A stretch of 64,000 nt of DNA from Anisakis pegreffii. Taxonomy: Eukaryota; Nematoda; Chromadorea; Rhabditida; Anisakidae. Below the pieces are notes generated by a model, which saw only the letters and a program-made list of their open reading frames with translations, searched no databases and had not been told where the DNA came from. The number at the start of each line of letters is the position of its first letter. The first letter of the stretch is position 1. The stretch lies in the NCBI GenBank assembly GCA_035041965.1, contig JAPYMA010000451.1:1-64000 (forward strand), in the 5' to 3' direction. Positions 1 through 13,000 of this stretch are shown here, piece after piece. Both the position numbers and the translations under genes were made by a program.

Positions 1-319
1 TGTGAAATTTTATTGTTATTTTTGTTGTTTCGAAAAAGTTTCATTGTTATTGTTGATTGTTTTGCTTGCATGCAGATTAAACGGTGCGATCGTTTTTGTG
101 GACTTGTGAAAGACTTTTTTAAGCGTTATCAATAGATCGCTTTCGAAATCGTTAATATCTTCACAGTTCTGTTCACTTTAGGTTTATCTATCATTCGCGT
201 CTCATTTTCATCATTCAAGTAGTATTTCTTTAGTTTAATTCTATCTTGACAAACTTTTGAAATATCACATTTGAAGAGTGAATATACCAAAGCGATAATG
301 TGTTCTGCAATGAGAAGAA
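1..319. other. Upstream region of the TAF12 gene
   Basis: AT-rich sequence with no supported coding exon. It would contain the promoter and 5' untranslated part of the plus-strand TAF12 gene that begins at 320. I see no convincing TATA box or other defined element. AG dinucleotides after pyrimidine runs occur here and could act as trans-splice acceptors, as nematode genes often use, but nothing in the sequence singles one out. Confidence 0.4.
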
Positions 320-2664
320 ATGAGCATGGTTTCAGAATCGCTTTCAGAGACCGACAGAGGAATATCAACAGATCATCGATCCCGAATGTCATCATCAGCA
401 CTGAATGGTTATGACTCGAACACATCCACCTCCACTCCTCTACTCTCAAATCCTACAAGCACATCGACTAATGCCACCATCCAACAAGCGCAGCAATCCG
501 CATCTTCAGTCAGTAACACCGTCTCAAACACTATGCAAAATTCACCTGAATTAGCCAATATGACCGTAGGACAGTTACTGGGGCAGACACAACGCCGTAA
601 CATTTCAGTTTCACATTTGAATCCAAATGCGGTACGCTTTATTCTAATCATCGGTTTAGCCACATCTTAACTGTTTTATTGTTTGCAACCAACGTTGAGA
701 CATTAGAACAGTTCTATGTACTTCTATATCTTTTTTGTTTCCATTTTCACTATTTAATCGATGAAGGTATGAGTTTTTTCAATAACGAGTTTTATATTTG
801 ATACAATCGTAGAAGGAAAAATTACATTTTCATTAACACTGAGAAATTTTGTTCGCCACAATCGAATGAATCATCAAAGTTGATGTTTTTAGCAACGTCT
901 CTCAATCGGTCCCCAACGTAATCAGGTATTTGCTTCGCTGTTGATTGAATTTATGTTCATCGCTCAAGTTTGCGCTCTTTGAAAGTTTTGCACTCTTTCG
1001 TTAAGTGCTGTTCCTTCTGGCACTATGAATTCTTTTTGTTGATTACTTGGAGTGAACTTCTGTGGATTGTATGCCGAATTGCAATGAGCCGAATGACCAT
1101 TTCGTCATTCAGATACGTGTCGTTAACAATCCGAATGCGGTATCGATTTCGCGACAAGTTGGTGGTGCCGTTGGAACGTCGACACCGAATCAGCAGCCAT
1201 CGGCACCCGAACGGACTCAGATAAGTTAGTCATTGTGGTATTCATTAATGATTATTTATTTTACTGATACTATTCCAGTATGGTATTTAACAATCGTATC
1301 GATGATTGAGCGATTCATTTCAGATCGACCGGTGTTTCACTCGTATCGTTTTGAAGATGGTCGCGTGAGTATGCCGACGCGTAGGTTGATAAGTGGTCTT
1401 GATCAACAAGACAACTGCTATAAAATCGATCCGGCTCAACCGAATAAGGCTGTTCCGATCAGTTTGGAGGCTGTTCGCAACGAACGTACTTCTTTTCTTG
1501 CATTCGTTTCATTTGATTAATCTGCAATAGTGTATTCGTTTTGCATCATTTCGAAAGTTCAGAATTCACATAAACGGAAGTGATTTATTTGATGGAATGA
1601 AAATATTATCATGGTAGAGAATTGCGTTGAAATTAGCGATTTACAGAGAAGATGGCACATGCAGTTATAACTGCTGATCAAATACGGCAAATGGTATATC
1701 CTCATCACCAGACAGTCGAAACTTCACAAACACAAAGCAGTGCAACACCACAGGTGAGCGATGACGATTGATTTGTTGGAAGTCGTGTGGGAATCGGAGT
1801 GGGAAAGTACAATAGAGAGCATTGCTTATTGAAGACGAGCGATCGTATGTGATTATAAGAGCGATAGTGTAGAATAGAACTTATGATATGAGAAGTAATT
1901 AAGTGATAATTTGAAGAGAAACGACAACCGTGAGGATGCGATTGTGGATAAGGTGATGAATGCCGGTAAGGGAACAGTATTGGATCGCGTCAAATTGGAT
2001 AAACTCGTCGAGCAATTGGATCCGACAACTTTGCTCGAGGAGGATGTCAAAGATGCGTTGATTCAAATGGTGGATGACTTTGTTGAGCAGGTCGTCATTA
2101 ATTATTATTTTTATTTTTATTATTGATTATCGATTATTATTTGTTCGTGCATTGAATTATTGATTCGCTGAATTCACCTCATATTGATTCATGAGTCAGA
2201 TTCGTTCCCTTATCCTTCTAAATGTCGTTATATTTTTAAGTCATCTATAAAATTTGAACGAAAATTTTAAAAAGTGATCTTACATACTCAATAATCTTTC
2301 TGAATTTTGTCCTAACTGTTAATGGGTTTTGCGATTAGATCTCGCTTACGGAATGTTAAAATAACCGTTCTCAAGAACCACTTCAGTTTTCACATTGTGT
2401 AATCGAATTGCTATTTTATAGGTATTAGATCGTTCATGCAAGCTGTGTCTTCATCGAGGCTCGTCGACATTGGAAGCAAAAGATGTCAACTTTGTTTTGG
2501 AGCAATATTATAAAATGCCGAAAATGGTGAAAACGACCGATGTAAATGACTTGGTAAAAACTGAAGGCAATATGGACGGTGGTTCGGCCGTATCACGAAA
2601 TGCTGATCTCAGTGCACACAATCAACGCTTGGCACTCATCAAGAAAACACTCAAAAAGCCGTAG
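320..2664 (+). CDS. taf-12: TFIID subunit 12 (TAF12), six exons
   Basis: This encodes a nuclear subunit of the general transcription factor TFIID (shared with SAGA in other animals). In that family the histone fold pairs with TAF4. Phase-consistent exons are 320-631, 1113-1224, 1324-1485, 1647-1753, 1917-2090 and 2422-2664, giving 369 residues. The last two exons carry the histone fold (about residues 252-320): VLDRVKLDKLVEQLDP, then DVKDALIQMVDDFVEQ, and after the last intron SSTLEAKDVNFVLEQY, which corresponds to the conserved SSTLEVKDV segment of TAF12. The N-terminal 230 residues are low-complexity and rich in Ser, Thr, Asn and Gln. The product is much longer than human TAF12 (about 160 residues), but long N-termini are usual in nematode orthologues. 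The start at 320 is the first ATG of the open first exon; a second in-frame ATG follows two codons later. The histone fold is certain. The two middle exons (1113-1485) rest on splice phase and composition only. Confidence 0.9.
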
Positions 2665-3552
2665 CTGTTTTGATTGATGTTGAAGTATGTGTTTGTTATG
2701 CTCAAATTATGTTCATTTTGAATGCGAACTGTTTTGCAGACCCTCAATAAGTTTTTGAAATCTTTTAATGAATTACTCTTTCGCCGTATCAGTTGAACAA
2801 GAATCCAGCATTATCGCTTGCTGTATAAACAGAACTTTGCGATGCAAGCAGCTTTGAAATAGATGTACTTGTTCTTGTTCTGAACAGAACACACTTCCTC
2901 TCTCATGAGAAATCTCATTGTTATCTTCTTCTCTTACGGTGCTCTCATTTGTCTCTGTCTAACGCAGCAGTTTTCCTCACACTAGATTTGTTCTCATCAA
3001 CGCTATTAAAACCATTTATTTCTTGCAGTCTCGTTTTGTATTTGTTATTTTTTTCATTCAGATGCGTATTCGCGCTTGTTTGCTGCAGTATTCGAATGTT
3101 TTCAGTTTTGTGGTTTATTTTTGTATGACCATAATTAACAATTCAACTGGACATAGGAAAACTAAACTTAGAAATCAATCGAATTAAAAAATCTCACTTG
3201 GAGGAACTGTTTTTGAAAAATTTTAGATGCTTCCTTTGATTAATTGTTTTCATTCCTATTAAATGCAAAAAAAATCGAATTAGGCCGATATTGGAGCAAA
3301 TTTATGATTTCGAGTTTATTGTTATCATATTTGTTGAATTGCTCGTTTTCATGTAGTAATGAGTAGAATTTTTAAGCGAAATTGAACGGTTTTGTTTAAT
3401 TAATTTCGCCTTTTGAGTGATTGTTTAATGTAGTTGAACAGCTTGAAAACGCGAACGTTTCAAATAGCTGTTCTTGATCATTGTGTGTGAATAATGCTTT
3501 AATACATTGTTTCGTGAGAGATGTGAAAAGAGTGACGCGTAATGAAAGTATA

Positions 3553-3586
3553 TCTCAAAATCCCATTTCGCAATGCGATTTTGAGA
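3553..3586. repeat. Short inverted repeat (10-bp perfect stem)
   Basis: TCTCAAAATC at 3553-3562 is the exact reverse complement of GATTTTGAGA at 3577-3586, with a 14-base loop. It lies in the TAF12 3' flank. There is no terminator-like T run and no known role. Confidence 0.5.
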
Positions 3587-4143
3587 CATACTCGTTGTCT
3601 TGAGTGGAAATGAACGATTTTATTGTGTGGAATTTGAATTCTGTAATAGTCATTCTAGTTTTCTTTGCTTTTTTTCGAATAGCTTCATTATAGAAAAAAC
3701 ATCATTTCACATCTTTTGGCCATCTCGTTTCGTCTGCAAACGAATAGATCTCCTTCGTTTAATTGTTTGTGTTTCCCAGTGAAGTTGGTGCTGTTTTGCT
3801 GACACCTGCATTTTCATGTCAATTTCACTATTGATAACGATACACTGCATAAAATGAATTTTTCAAAGAAGACTGATCCATCAACGCAAGTATTTCATCA
3901 TTTAATTTCTCTTATGATCATCGTTCCTGATTTCTCTTCTGCTGGATTGAAAGAACGGAAAAAGTACTCATGCAATTGATCATGCATATGATGCACCTGC
4001 TTATTTTTGAAGGTTGCTCATGTGGTTTTTGATGTCGCACAGTTCGTACATTAATAGAAAAGCGTGTCTATTGTGGGCGCGAAATCCTCACTTTCCTAAG
4101 ATCTAGGCTATAATAGCAAGTTTAAGTGGATTTCAGCAATGTT

Positions 4144-4190
4144 ATCTTCAGGCTCAGACCGACGCTTGACGTTGGACTGAACCTGAAGAT
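4144..4190. repeat. Long near-perfect palindrome (two arms of about 23 bp)
   Basis: The arm beginning ATCTTCAGGCTCAG (4144-4166) is mirrored by the arm ending CTGAACCTGAAGAT (4168-4190). About 18 of 23 positions pair and almost no loop remains. Such structures are typical of the tips or cores of small non-autonomous DNA elements, or of extruding cruciforms. I could not find target-site duplications or an element body around it. Confidence 0.5.
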
Positions 4191-5308
4191 GATTTCGGGA
4201 ACGTTGCCACCGTGTTCAATATATTCAAATAGAGTGTAACAAGAGCTTTTTGCTTGATGAAATGTGCTTGGCACATGCACTTAGATTCGGTGAATGTTCT
4301 GAATAAGATTCATTAATATCATGATTCATTAATATCAAGTCGAAAATATTTATTATAAAAATGAACGCACTCACGTAATATGTACAAATAAATAAGGATG
4401 ACAGTGAAAGGTCACAAATCATTTTGTTGAACACTTCGTTATTTGGCAGTAAAAACAACGATAAGCTCAAAACTGATGAATGAATATCAAATGACAATAG
4501 CAGACGTTCAATGTGTTCATTGCAGTGATCGTCGAGTTTGTTTTAAACATTCCGCTCACTTAGCAGTAATCATCAACAAATGACATTTGAATTAGAATGT
4601 GCAAAATAAACATTGAAACATGATAAATTTCTAGCACCAAAATCGTGTTTTACCGGTGATGTGAGTTGTGTAATGACGGTTGTTCTTCCATCATAATGGT
4701 GAACCGGATAAATTCTATCGTTCAAACATCCAATTATTCGCGTAAAAGTCGGACAATCAAATCTCTAACTGAGAATTTCAGTTGTTCCATAAGAACAACA
4801 TTCGAATAACTGAACAAGTCAACGTATAAATGAATCAATAATTCAAACAATCATTCGAATTCATAACTAATTGCACAACGACACATTTTCAAGAAGTGCA
4901 ATTTTACAGCTGAACTTCGCTAATCACAAATCAACGAGCAGCACGGCATTCAAATGAACACATTTCTTCAGAATATTTTCACATTTTCAGAAAAATTCCT
5001 CACGATTTCGCCCGCTAAGAATTTCTTTTTCCTGAGTATTTACTTCCTGAACATCAGCTGTGCTCATGATAGAGTGTGATCGTGAAAGGCAAGAATTTAT
5101 GGTAAGAAAACAAAAGTTTGTGTTGATTAACAATAAGTCATAGAGGAGATCAGAATATTACAAAGTATGGATTTAGTGAAGAAGTGATGAGTGAATAATA
5201 TTTGAATGATGATTGTATGCAAGGAGAAACAAAATATTGAGCATTGATTGATGAGAGAAACGAATAATTTGGTGAGTAAAAATCAGTTGGTCATTATGAG
5301 TCGTTGAG

Positions 5309-7001
5309 TTATATTTCCACATTCACAATTTCATCGCCATAATCAACATCGACATTGTTGAGTTGTGACAAAACCTTAAGAAGAGGCTGGAATGATGGCG
5401 ATGGATTCGATTTGAACGGACTTGTCTGCAAAATTAACAACTATCATCAGTCTGGCAGGTGGATTTTTAGTTATTGATGAACTATTTAGTAGTTATTGAT
5501 GAATTCGGATCGTTATATTTTACATCCATATATTTTTTTCTATCCATAGATTTATATTTTATATCCAAGATCATATTGCCTCATATCTAAGTGCTATGAG
5601 TTGTAAAGAGTGATTTTTCTAGTTTGGTTGAATCTGATCAAGTATATGGGAATGTCGTACATTCAATGACGGTATATTGAGTGATGGGTTTGAAGGGAAT
5701 GATGCGTTCAATCGAGCCGTTGGGCTGAGAATTTCATCGACTTTGGCATAGATTAGATCATTCAGATCGGGATCATATCGCATATCGTTACGTACGCGTT
5801 GTATACGTTCATAGCCGCAGTCCTTCTTTTGCTCGAATACCTGAAAAATCACTTGTTTTTAAAGAGTGCTCCATCAAGCCTTGAAAATTATGCACCCTAA
5901 AAGAAATGGGTGAACCAGAAATTCAATTACTTTTTCAAATGACTACTTTAAATAGATCATGCCATATGAATAATGAAAGGGGTAAGCAATTCAACTCTTC
6001 ACTTCTTTCGATCAAAGAAAATGATCATGAATACGAATAATTCTTATCAAATTAATTTAATAAAACTACTGAAACTCTAAGTGAAACTCCGAACTGAGGA
6101 AAGAATTCATTTTGTTGCAATTGACGGTTATTGGCTACAAATTTCACTGTTAAATCAAGCAGCTCAGCCAGAATAACTTCTATACACTTGACGAATTATT
6201 CACAACAGCAAATAACGTCAGCACATGCTCCCAATCAGTAGTTCAGAAGTTGAAACCTTATTTTGAGTGACTCCGATTTGAGTGAGATATTCGGTCACAG
6301 AGCTCGTAATCGACATGTCGTCCGGATCAATCCCAGAATCTGGTACCGATCGTGACGCCGATCGAGCGCTTATCATGTTATCAATCGATCTGCAACAACA
6401 TCCATACATATTCAGTTTTCAATATGAATATATCATGTACACTGATATAAGAGTTGATTACAGCACTCGCCTGTTATTCTTTGTATCTCATTTAAATCCT
6501 TTTCGTAAATTACAATTGTATCATTGCCTTACGATACGCTTTTTTGCCTCATTTCTATTCTTTGGTAAAATGCAAATGAAAATGAGTGAAAAACAATGCA
6601 AACGCAAACATTTTTTGTCGCATTCGAATTGATTCATCACTACATCGACTCAATGATAATGATGACGGTCTCTGAAAAAAGCAAAGCACTTTATCGTTAC
6701 AGTCCACAAGGAAATCTATTACAGTTGAAGATTCGACTGAAATAACTCAAAGGCAAGAAACACTGATCACTTCTGCAATCAATGCGTAATAAATTGTTAG
6801 TATTTCAGTGAATAACGTGGTTTATAGAAATTCAATCAGTTTGAAATCGTAATGAGCAAAAAATTTTCATCTCTTACGAACATTATTCGATGAAGTTGAT
6901 GGAGTTGGTACATGGGCGCGTTGCTTTTCGTACTCAAATCTGGGTGATAACCGATGAAGATCAGCCATAACAGCAACGTTACCTCGACTCACACTGTACA
7001 C
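5309..7001 (-). other. Cadherin cytoplasmic-tail exons
   Basis: Four exons are visible: 6878-7001, 6257-6389, 5661-5840 and 5309-5425. The tail is Ser-rich and acidic, with segments such as DSGIDPDDMSITSS and YDPDLNDLIYAKVDEIL. It ends in ...GDEIVNVEI at the stop codon 5309-5311. The junction between 6878-7001 (which leaves one base) and 6257-6389 (which needs two) is out of phase. A small exon from the strong acceptor at 6671 probably lies between them: either 6644-6671 (28 nt), or 6610-6671 (62 nt) combined with an earlier donor at 6882. The last two exons join in frame and are secure. No catenin-binding motif of classical cadherins is visible. Confidence 0.8.
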
Positions 7002-10000
7002 CTGAAATGAACCATCCATCTAATTGTGTGCAGAAATTGAACGAAAAATTTCATTTATACTAGAGATTCATGGCTTGATGAGGAGATTTAGCAAAATAAT
7101 GCAAAAGTAGTGACTGATTTGAAACAAAATCTATGTAAAATTGATCTTATGATGGTGATTGAATATCGTGAAAACGCAAACACAAGGTGAAAGTGATTGA
7201 CAAAATCAGGCATGGTGATAAAGAGCGAAGAATTTAACGAATGTACTTGTTTTCTGGGTTTGCGCTGTTTATAGACACGAATTCGCATGCGAATGATGAT
7301 AACAACGAGTGTAAGTAAAAGGACGAATAGAAGAACGAGTGAGGCGATCGTGAGTATTTTCGCATTCATCAACGACTCTTTTGCATTTGGACTGTTCGAT
7401 GAAGTGAAGTCACCAATCTGAAACATTTCTCGTTGTGATTGCTCAGCTCTTGGAAGGAAAATTCTAACGATTTGTACGCTTAATGAGGATGGATTTTTTG
7501 ATAATATGTAAAAATCATGTGCTTACCTCAATGAAGACCTTCACTCGAGAATATTGCCTCGTTCCAGAACTTGCGATCACAACAAACTCGTCGAAGCTTA
7601 CGTTTTTCCTCATTCTAAAAATTAGTTGAAGTCAACCTTGGTATGACCCTCCATTTACAACTTCTAGTGCAAAAATAGTTGGTTTCTTAAGAGAATTGGT
7701 AATTTCCAACAATCTGAAAACTCCAACTAAATAATATCAAAATGAATCTACAGCTCTGACTTTTCACTGAGTTCCCTGGTGAGAACAATCTGTCCTGAAT
7801 CAGGATCAATGCCAAGGTAACGGAGCGCATCGCCTTCCATTTCGTACCGAACCACACCATCAATACCGGAGTCTTGATCAGTCGCTGTCACTGCTCCAAC
7901 CCTCTGACCTATTTCAGCTGTTCTCGGTATCTGCAACACGGAAATATTGTAATTCAAACAGCTTAAGGTATAAAAAATCAGTAATTCAGAAGTTGAAACC
8001 TTTTTTGAGTGACTCCGATTTGGGTGAGCACGCAACAGAATTAAGCTCACTTGAAGGACTGATCATGTAGCAATTGGTTATTTGTTGCGATTAATAATGA
8101 GCACTGTTAAGAGATTGTGAAATGAAACAAGATGAATGTAATAAATACCTGGAATGTGTATTTGTTTCTCATGAACATCGGTGGATATTCATCGATACCC
8201 AACACGATTACATTAATCGGTACGATTGCTGAACGACGACTTTGATCTTTGACGATCAGTGAAAACTGATAGCCGTTGCGTGTCTCAAAGTCCAACTCCT
8301 TCACCAATATAATATCTCCAGTGGTGCGATTGCATGCGAACGCCTTCAAAATTATTTGCTTTGATTATCGTATCGTATTATGATCAATGTTTGCATGGGA
8401 TCCGGATCTCCACTTTTGAATCGCGACATCGGGATTTTCTTTCTGGTTAAAACACAGTATTTTACGCAATTGAGCGGTATGCCCATTTTGATTGGTATCA
8501 AAATGGTATATTCATGACATCAAAATGCATTACGTTTCGAATTGTAGCTCTGAATATTGCAAACCTCATCGTTGTCCTTAAGAGTATATTCCCATCCTGG
8601 CTCGATTATACCACTGCGACTTACGGCTCTCGACTTCAACACAACACTACCAACTTGAGTGTTCTCGAATACACTCGCTTGATAAGACGGCAATGCAAAG
8701 AACGGTGCACTGCCTGACCATAGCTGTCGTTCTATTGATACCGAAATTGTGGTATGATTCCAACGTGAAGGATCGCCATGATCTTGCGCAGCGACGACGA
8801 GTTTTTGAATCGGTTCAGATAAGAGGAGTGTTTGTTCGTTCCACTGCTCAAACACAATCGTACCAGACGCGGAGTCCAGTCGAAACATACCGTGTTCATT
8901 TCCAGACAGAATACTGTACGTAATACGACCGTTTTTACCAGCATCACGATCGCTGGCTGACATCCTGAAAAATTGAACGGCTACAATAAACGAGATTGAG
9001 GAAATCATTTCTCACTTTCACTAAAATCCTCTCGAATGACCGCTCAACAAAATTGTCGAAATATGTCAAGTATTGAATCTTTAATATAGTAAGCTTACCT
9101 GACGAGTAATTCGCCATGTTTCATATGTTCGTTAACGATTATTTTATCAGTGCTTGCGAAGAATTGCGGTACGTTATCGTTTGTATCGAGCAACTGAATG
9201 TGAACAATGGTTGTTGCGTTTACGAATGAGCTTCTTGAAGATGCTTCAACCTGAAATGGGTTCTTATAAGAGGCCTAATTTAAAAAAAATATTATTCAAC
9301 ATGTGAGGAGTTATTTGAGTTCAATGATGAACTGTTAGGATTTGCGTTGGGTGCTGCTATCAACAAACGCCTTGATGAATGCGTGTCACGTGTTACATGT
9401 CATCGGGTGTCGCATCTTGATGAGATTCCTTAACGACCCTCTGAATCCGATTTCACTGACCGTAAATTTCAGCGTTTGATTCTTTTCGCGATCTATCTGT
9501 TGTTGCAAGAACACATCCCCATTATGATCGATTCGAACCAATCGCGCACATTCCGGTTCGATGATTCGATAGTCGAATTTTGCATCCGGCATTATGGATG
9601 CACGAATATTTCCAATACGCACATTTGCAGATGTATTTTCAGGAATCGAAAAACTGAAATGAGCACAACATTGACTGCAAAATTGACTGCAACATTGAAC
9701 TGATCACTTTGTATTGATCGAATCTGACATCAAACACTAGACTAGTTATCGCTCGAATATACAACTTATTGAAATGATTATCTCTTTAAAGGAAGGTAAT
9801 GAAAATTTTGGTCCGATTGACTGGTCCTTCTGTTATCTACCGCAAGATTACGATTACTGAACGATCGTCTTTCTATCGGCACATCCTTCTTAATAGTGCC
9901 GTGGGTTTGAGTCCGGAAACTGAGGCTATGCACCGGGGAAATACGAAGCAATTAACGAGTTCAGCGTTAATGAACCTGTAAGATTTCTTGTTGAATTTTG

Positions 10001-13000
10001 CTTGAACCCTATTCGCTGAGTCGTTCACCGAAATTCGTAAAGTCACTGCGGCACTCATCTGCGGTAAGCCATAATCGAACGCCTGCACTTTCACGTAATG
10101 CACACTTCCGAAAGCCAATCGCGATTTAAGTTTTAACACACCTTCAACATAGTTCATCAACAATGCAATACTCTTCAATAAAACCAATATGAACACAATC
10201 CTCTGACAACGTCTACAATGTAAGAAGTATTTTCACTGCGAAACGTCATAATCGAATGCGAAGAATTGCGAAGAAATTTTCTTGTTCTCCGTACTTGAAA
10301 CGATCACGAACACTTTTATGAAGGGAAAATTGGAATGAATTGAACAAATACAGCAATAGTCTAAAGGAAAGTTGTTTAGCTACAGTAACGTTTAAAAACA
10401 TCTAATCGATCCAGTTACTAACATGGTTTTTTTCTTTACCATTCCGTCTTGAACGAATTCAAGAAGTCACTCAAATTACAGCAAACAATTCGTCACGGCG
10501 ATAAAACGTTACCTCATCAGAACATCAAAAACTACCAAGAAAAAGTATTTAGTATTAATAAAACGAACCAGATTGACTGTCCATTTGGAAACGATCGCTA
10601 GCTGTTGATATATTGTAGTAAACCTGACCGGCCAAGCCCGAGTCCACGTCTCTTGCTGTCATTTTGGTAATTGCGCTTCCGATAGCCAAATTTTGCGGTA
10701 CGGTAACGTCATAGAAATCCTTATCGAACTTAGGCGCATTATCATTCTCATCAAGCACCACTACAACCAGTGTCGATTTGGAAATATTCTCACCATCGGA
10801 TACCTAAACGAACGCAATTTCACACGAAAATTACGACTGATAATGCTAACGCAATCAAGAGACTCAATCAAATCGATGATGGACGCTTCGAATAACCTGA
10901 ATCGGTAATCGATGCTCTTGCGTTGTTTCATAATCGAGCGGTGACGCTAAATGAATCGTCCCAGTGAGACGATTAATCATGAACAACGGATTTGGCGGAC
11001 TGATTGAATATTCGAGTTGAGTGTCCACATCCACGTCAGTGGCTCTTACTGTTGCTATTAAGGTACCAACTTGTGCTGCTGAAATTTTTCGCAATTTTTG
11101 CCATTCGTAAAGCTAGAGGCATACACTTTCAGATAACGCTATCTTATGCTTTCTAAAGAATCATGAAGCGAACAGAAAGCAGATAGATTTTCTTAAGGAA
11201 ATAGTCTGCTGAAAGATACCTTCGGAAATCTTGCGAGGACGCATCGGAGCAAGAGCAGGCACATTGTCGTTTATGTTCAAGACTGAAAAAAAAAGAATAA
11301 TAACGATGCTGAAGAGCTTTATCATCAGAGTTGTAAGTTTCAGAAAGGCATGCGCTATTCTCGAGGACCAGTCAGGATGCAGTTTGGAAGTGCCGATCTT
11401 GAAGTGCATGCAAGAAAAATGAGGCAATCCGAGAACAAAACGAAATCTTTTGGCTGATCAAAAGAGACCACTCATGGTACCAACCTCTTATGTGGACTGT
11501 AGTTTGCGGGATAGTACGATAGTGATGAGCATTTCCGACAACCTTCAGCTCATATTCGTTCTCGATCTCTCGATCAAGCTCTTGTGTTGTTCTTATGTAA
11601 CCATCGCTGTTTATGTCAAATGCTGAATCAACATTACCACTGATGATACTGTACGTCAGAGGTGCATCATTGAAGAGTCGCTCTGAACTGCTGATCTGAA
11701 ATGCTCAAATTAACCAACTTACTGACTGACGACGACTTCGAATAGCGATTATGCAAATACTTTCAGTCAAACCCTGATGACCATCAACAAATTTCTTGCG
11801 GAAACCAATATTCAGCATTCAATAAACTTATTTTCTAGATAAAGTTCAACTTAGAAATAACCTTCAAAACCAGTTGTCCTTTAGGCTGACCCTCTTTGAT
11901 GACACCCGTGTAGTGTTGGCTTAAAAATGACGGTTGAAGATTATCCCATTCGCTTTTGGATTGTTTCATCAAAAAGCGGATCGACTGCTCAGTGGAAAGA
12001 ACTTGAGAAGTACCCTCATCTTGTGCCCTAATCTTCAACATGAATTCCTTTTGTGTTGTCGGAAGATCTCTGCAAAATCAATCCCATTAGAAAACGATAC
12101 TTGCTTCACTGCAAATATCGAGTATTAAACACAAATACAAAAGATATGAAACTTTCGAGGGAAATGCTCATGAAAAGCAGATTTGAAAAAATTCAGTGGT
12201 GAATGTCTCATAAATGAATGTGAAGGAAACTTCAAGTCTATGCGATATCAGTGTGATCAGACTTTTCCCACGTCGATCAGACTGAATCGATGATTAAAAG
12301 ATGACATAGAGACCCGAATAACTACGAACCTCGCATATATAATTTCACCAGTCTGATATCGAATGTCCAACAGACCACTTTTATCTTCAACTATACTATA
12401 AATCACCTTTCCATTAACACCTTCATCACTGTCTCTTGCTGATATCCTTAAGCAATAGAATGGTTAAGATTACGAAAGTATTTGCAGTTTATCGAGAGTA
12501 AATTGGTTGAAAATCTTTTGCAACATGTTGAAGAAGCACAGTTTGCAGCACTGGACACTGACAGCGTTCATATATATCGTGAACAATATGTTATTTGACT
12601 TTTCAGAATGCTTCAGCATAATGTCTGATATTTGACCTCACCAGTGAATTATGATTGATGATCAGCTTAAAGTAAGCTGGGTCTGTTCGAATGGTCATTG
12701 ACGAAAGTGATCACTATAATGAGGATATGAAAACGCAGTATAAGTTTCTATACCTTGCTAAAACGGCTCCGATTGGAGTTCGATCATTCACTTCAATATA
12801 TTCGGGGGTATCATCACTGAATACAGGTGCGTTGTCGTTCACATCAGAAACTGTGATCCGTATTGTACAAGTGTCCTAAGAATAGTAAGTTGTGAAGCAA
12901 TGACGAATACGTGATGTATAGGTCAGCATCAACAGTGTGATACGTCTCAATAGAACATAGTTTTTGTGATAACTCGGTGAGTAAGATAATTCGATGTAAT

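Larger units (their letters stand above)
2665..5308. other. Intergenic spacer between convergent TAF12 and cadherin genes
   Basis: About 2.6 kb holding the 3' ends of both neighbours. The open frames here are short and have no recognisable protein similarity. The only structured elements I see are the hairpin at 3553-3586 and the long palindrome at 4144-4190, listed separately. Confidence 0.5.

Noticed and set aside
6257..6389. DSG-type phosphodegron in the cadherin tail (DSGIDPDDMS)
   Set aside because: The spacing between DSG and the following Ser is longer than the usual beta-TrCP motif, so I do not claim it.
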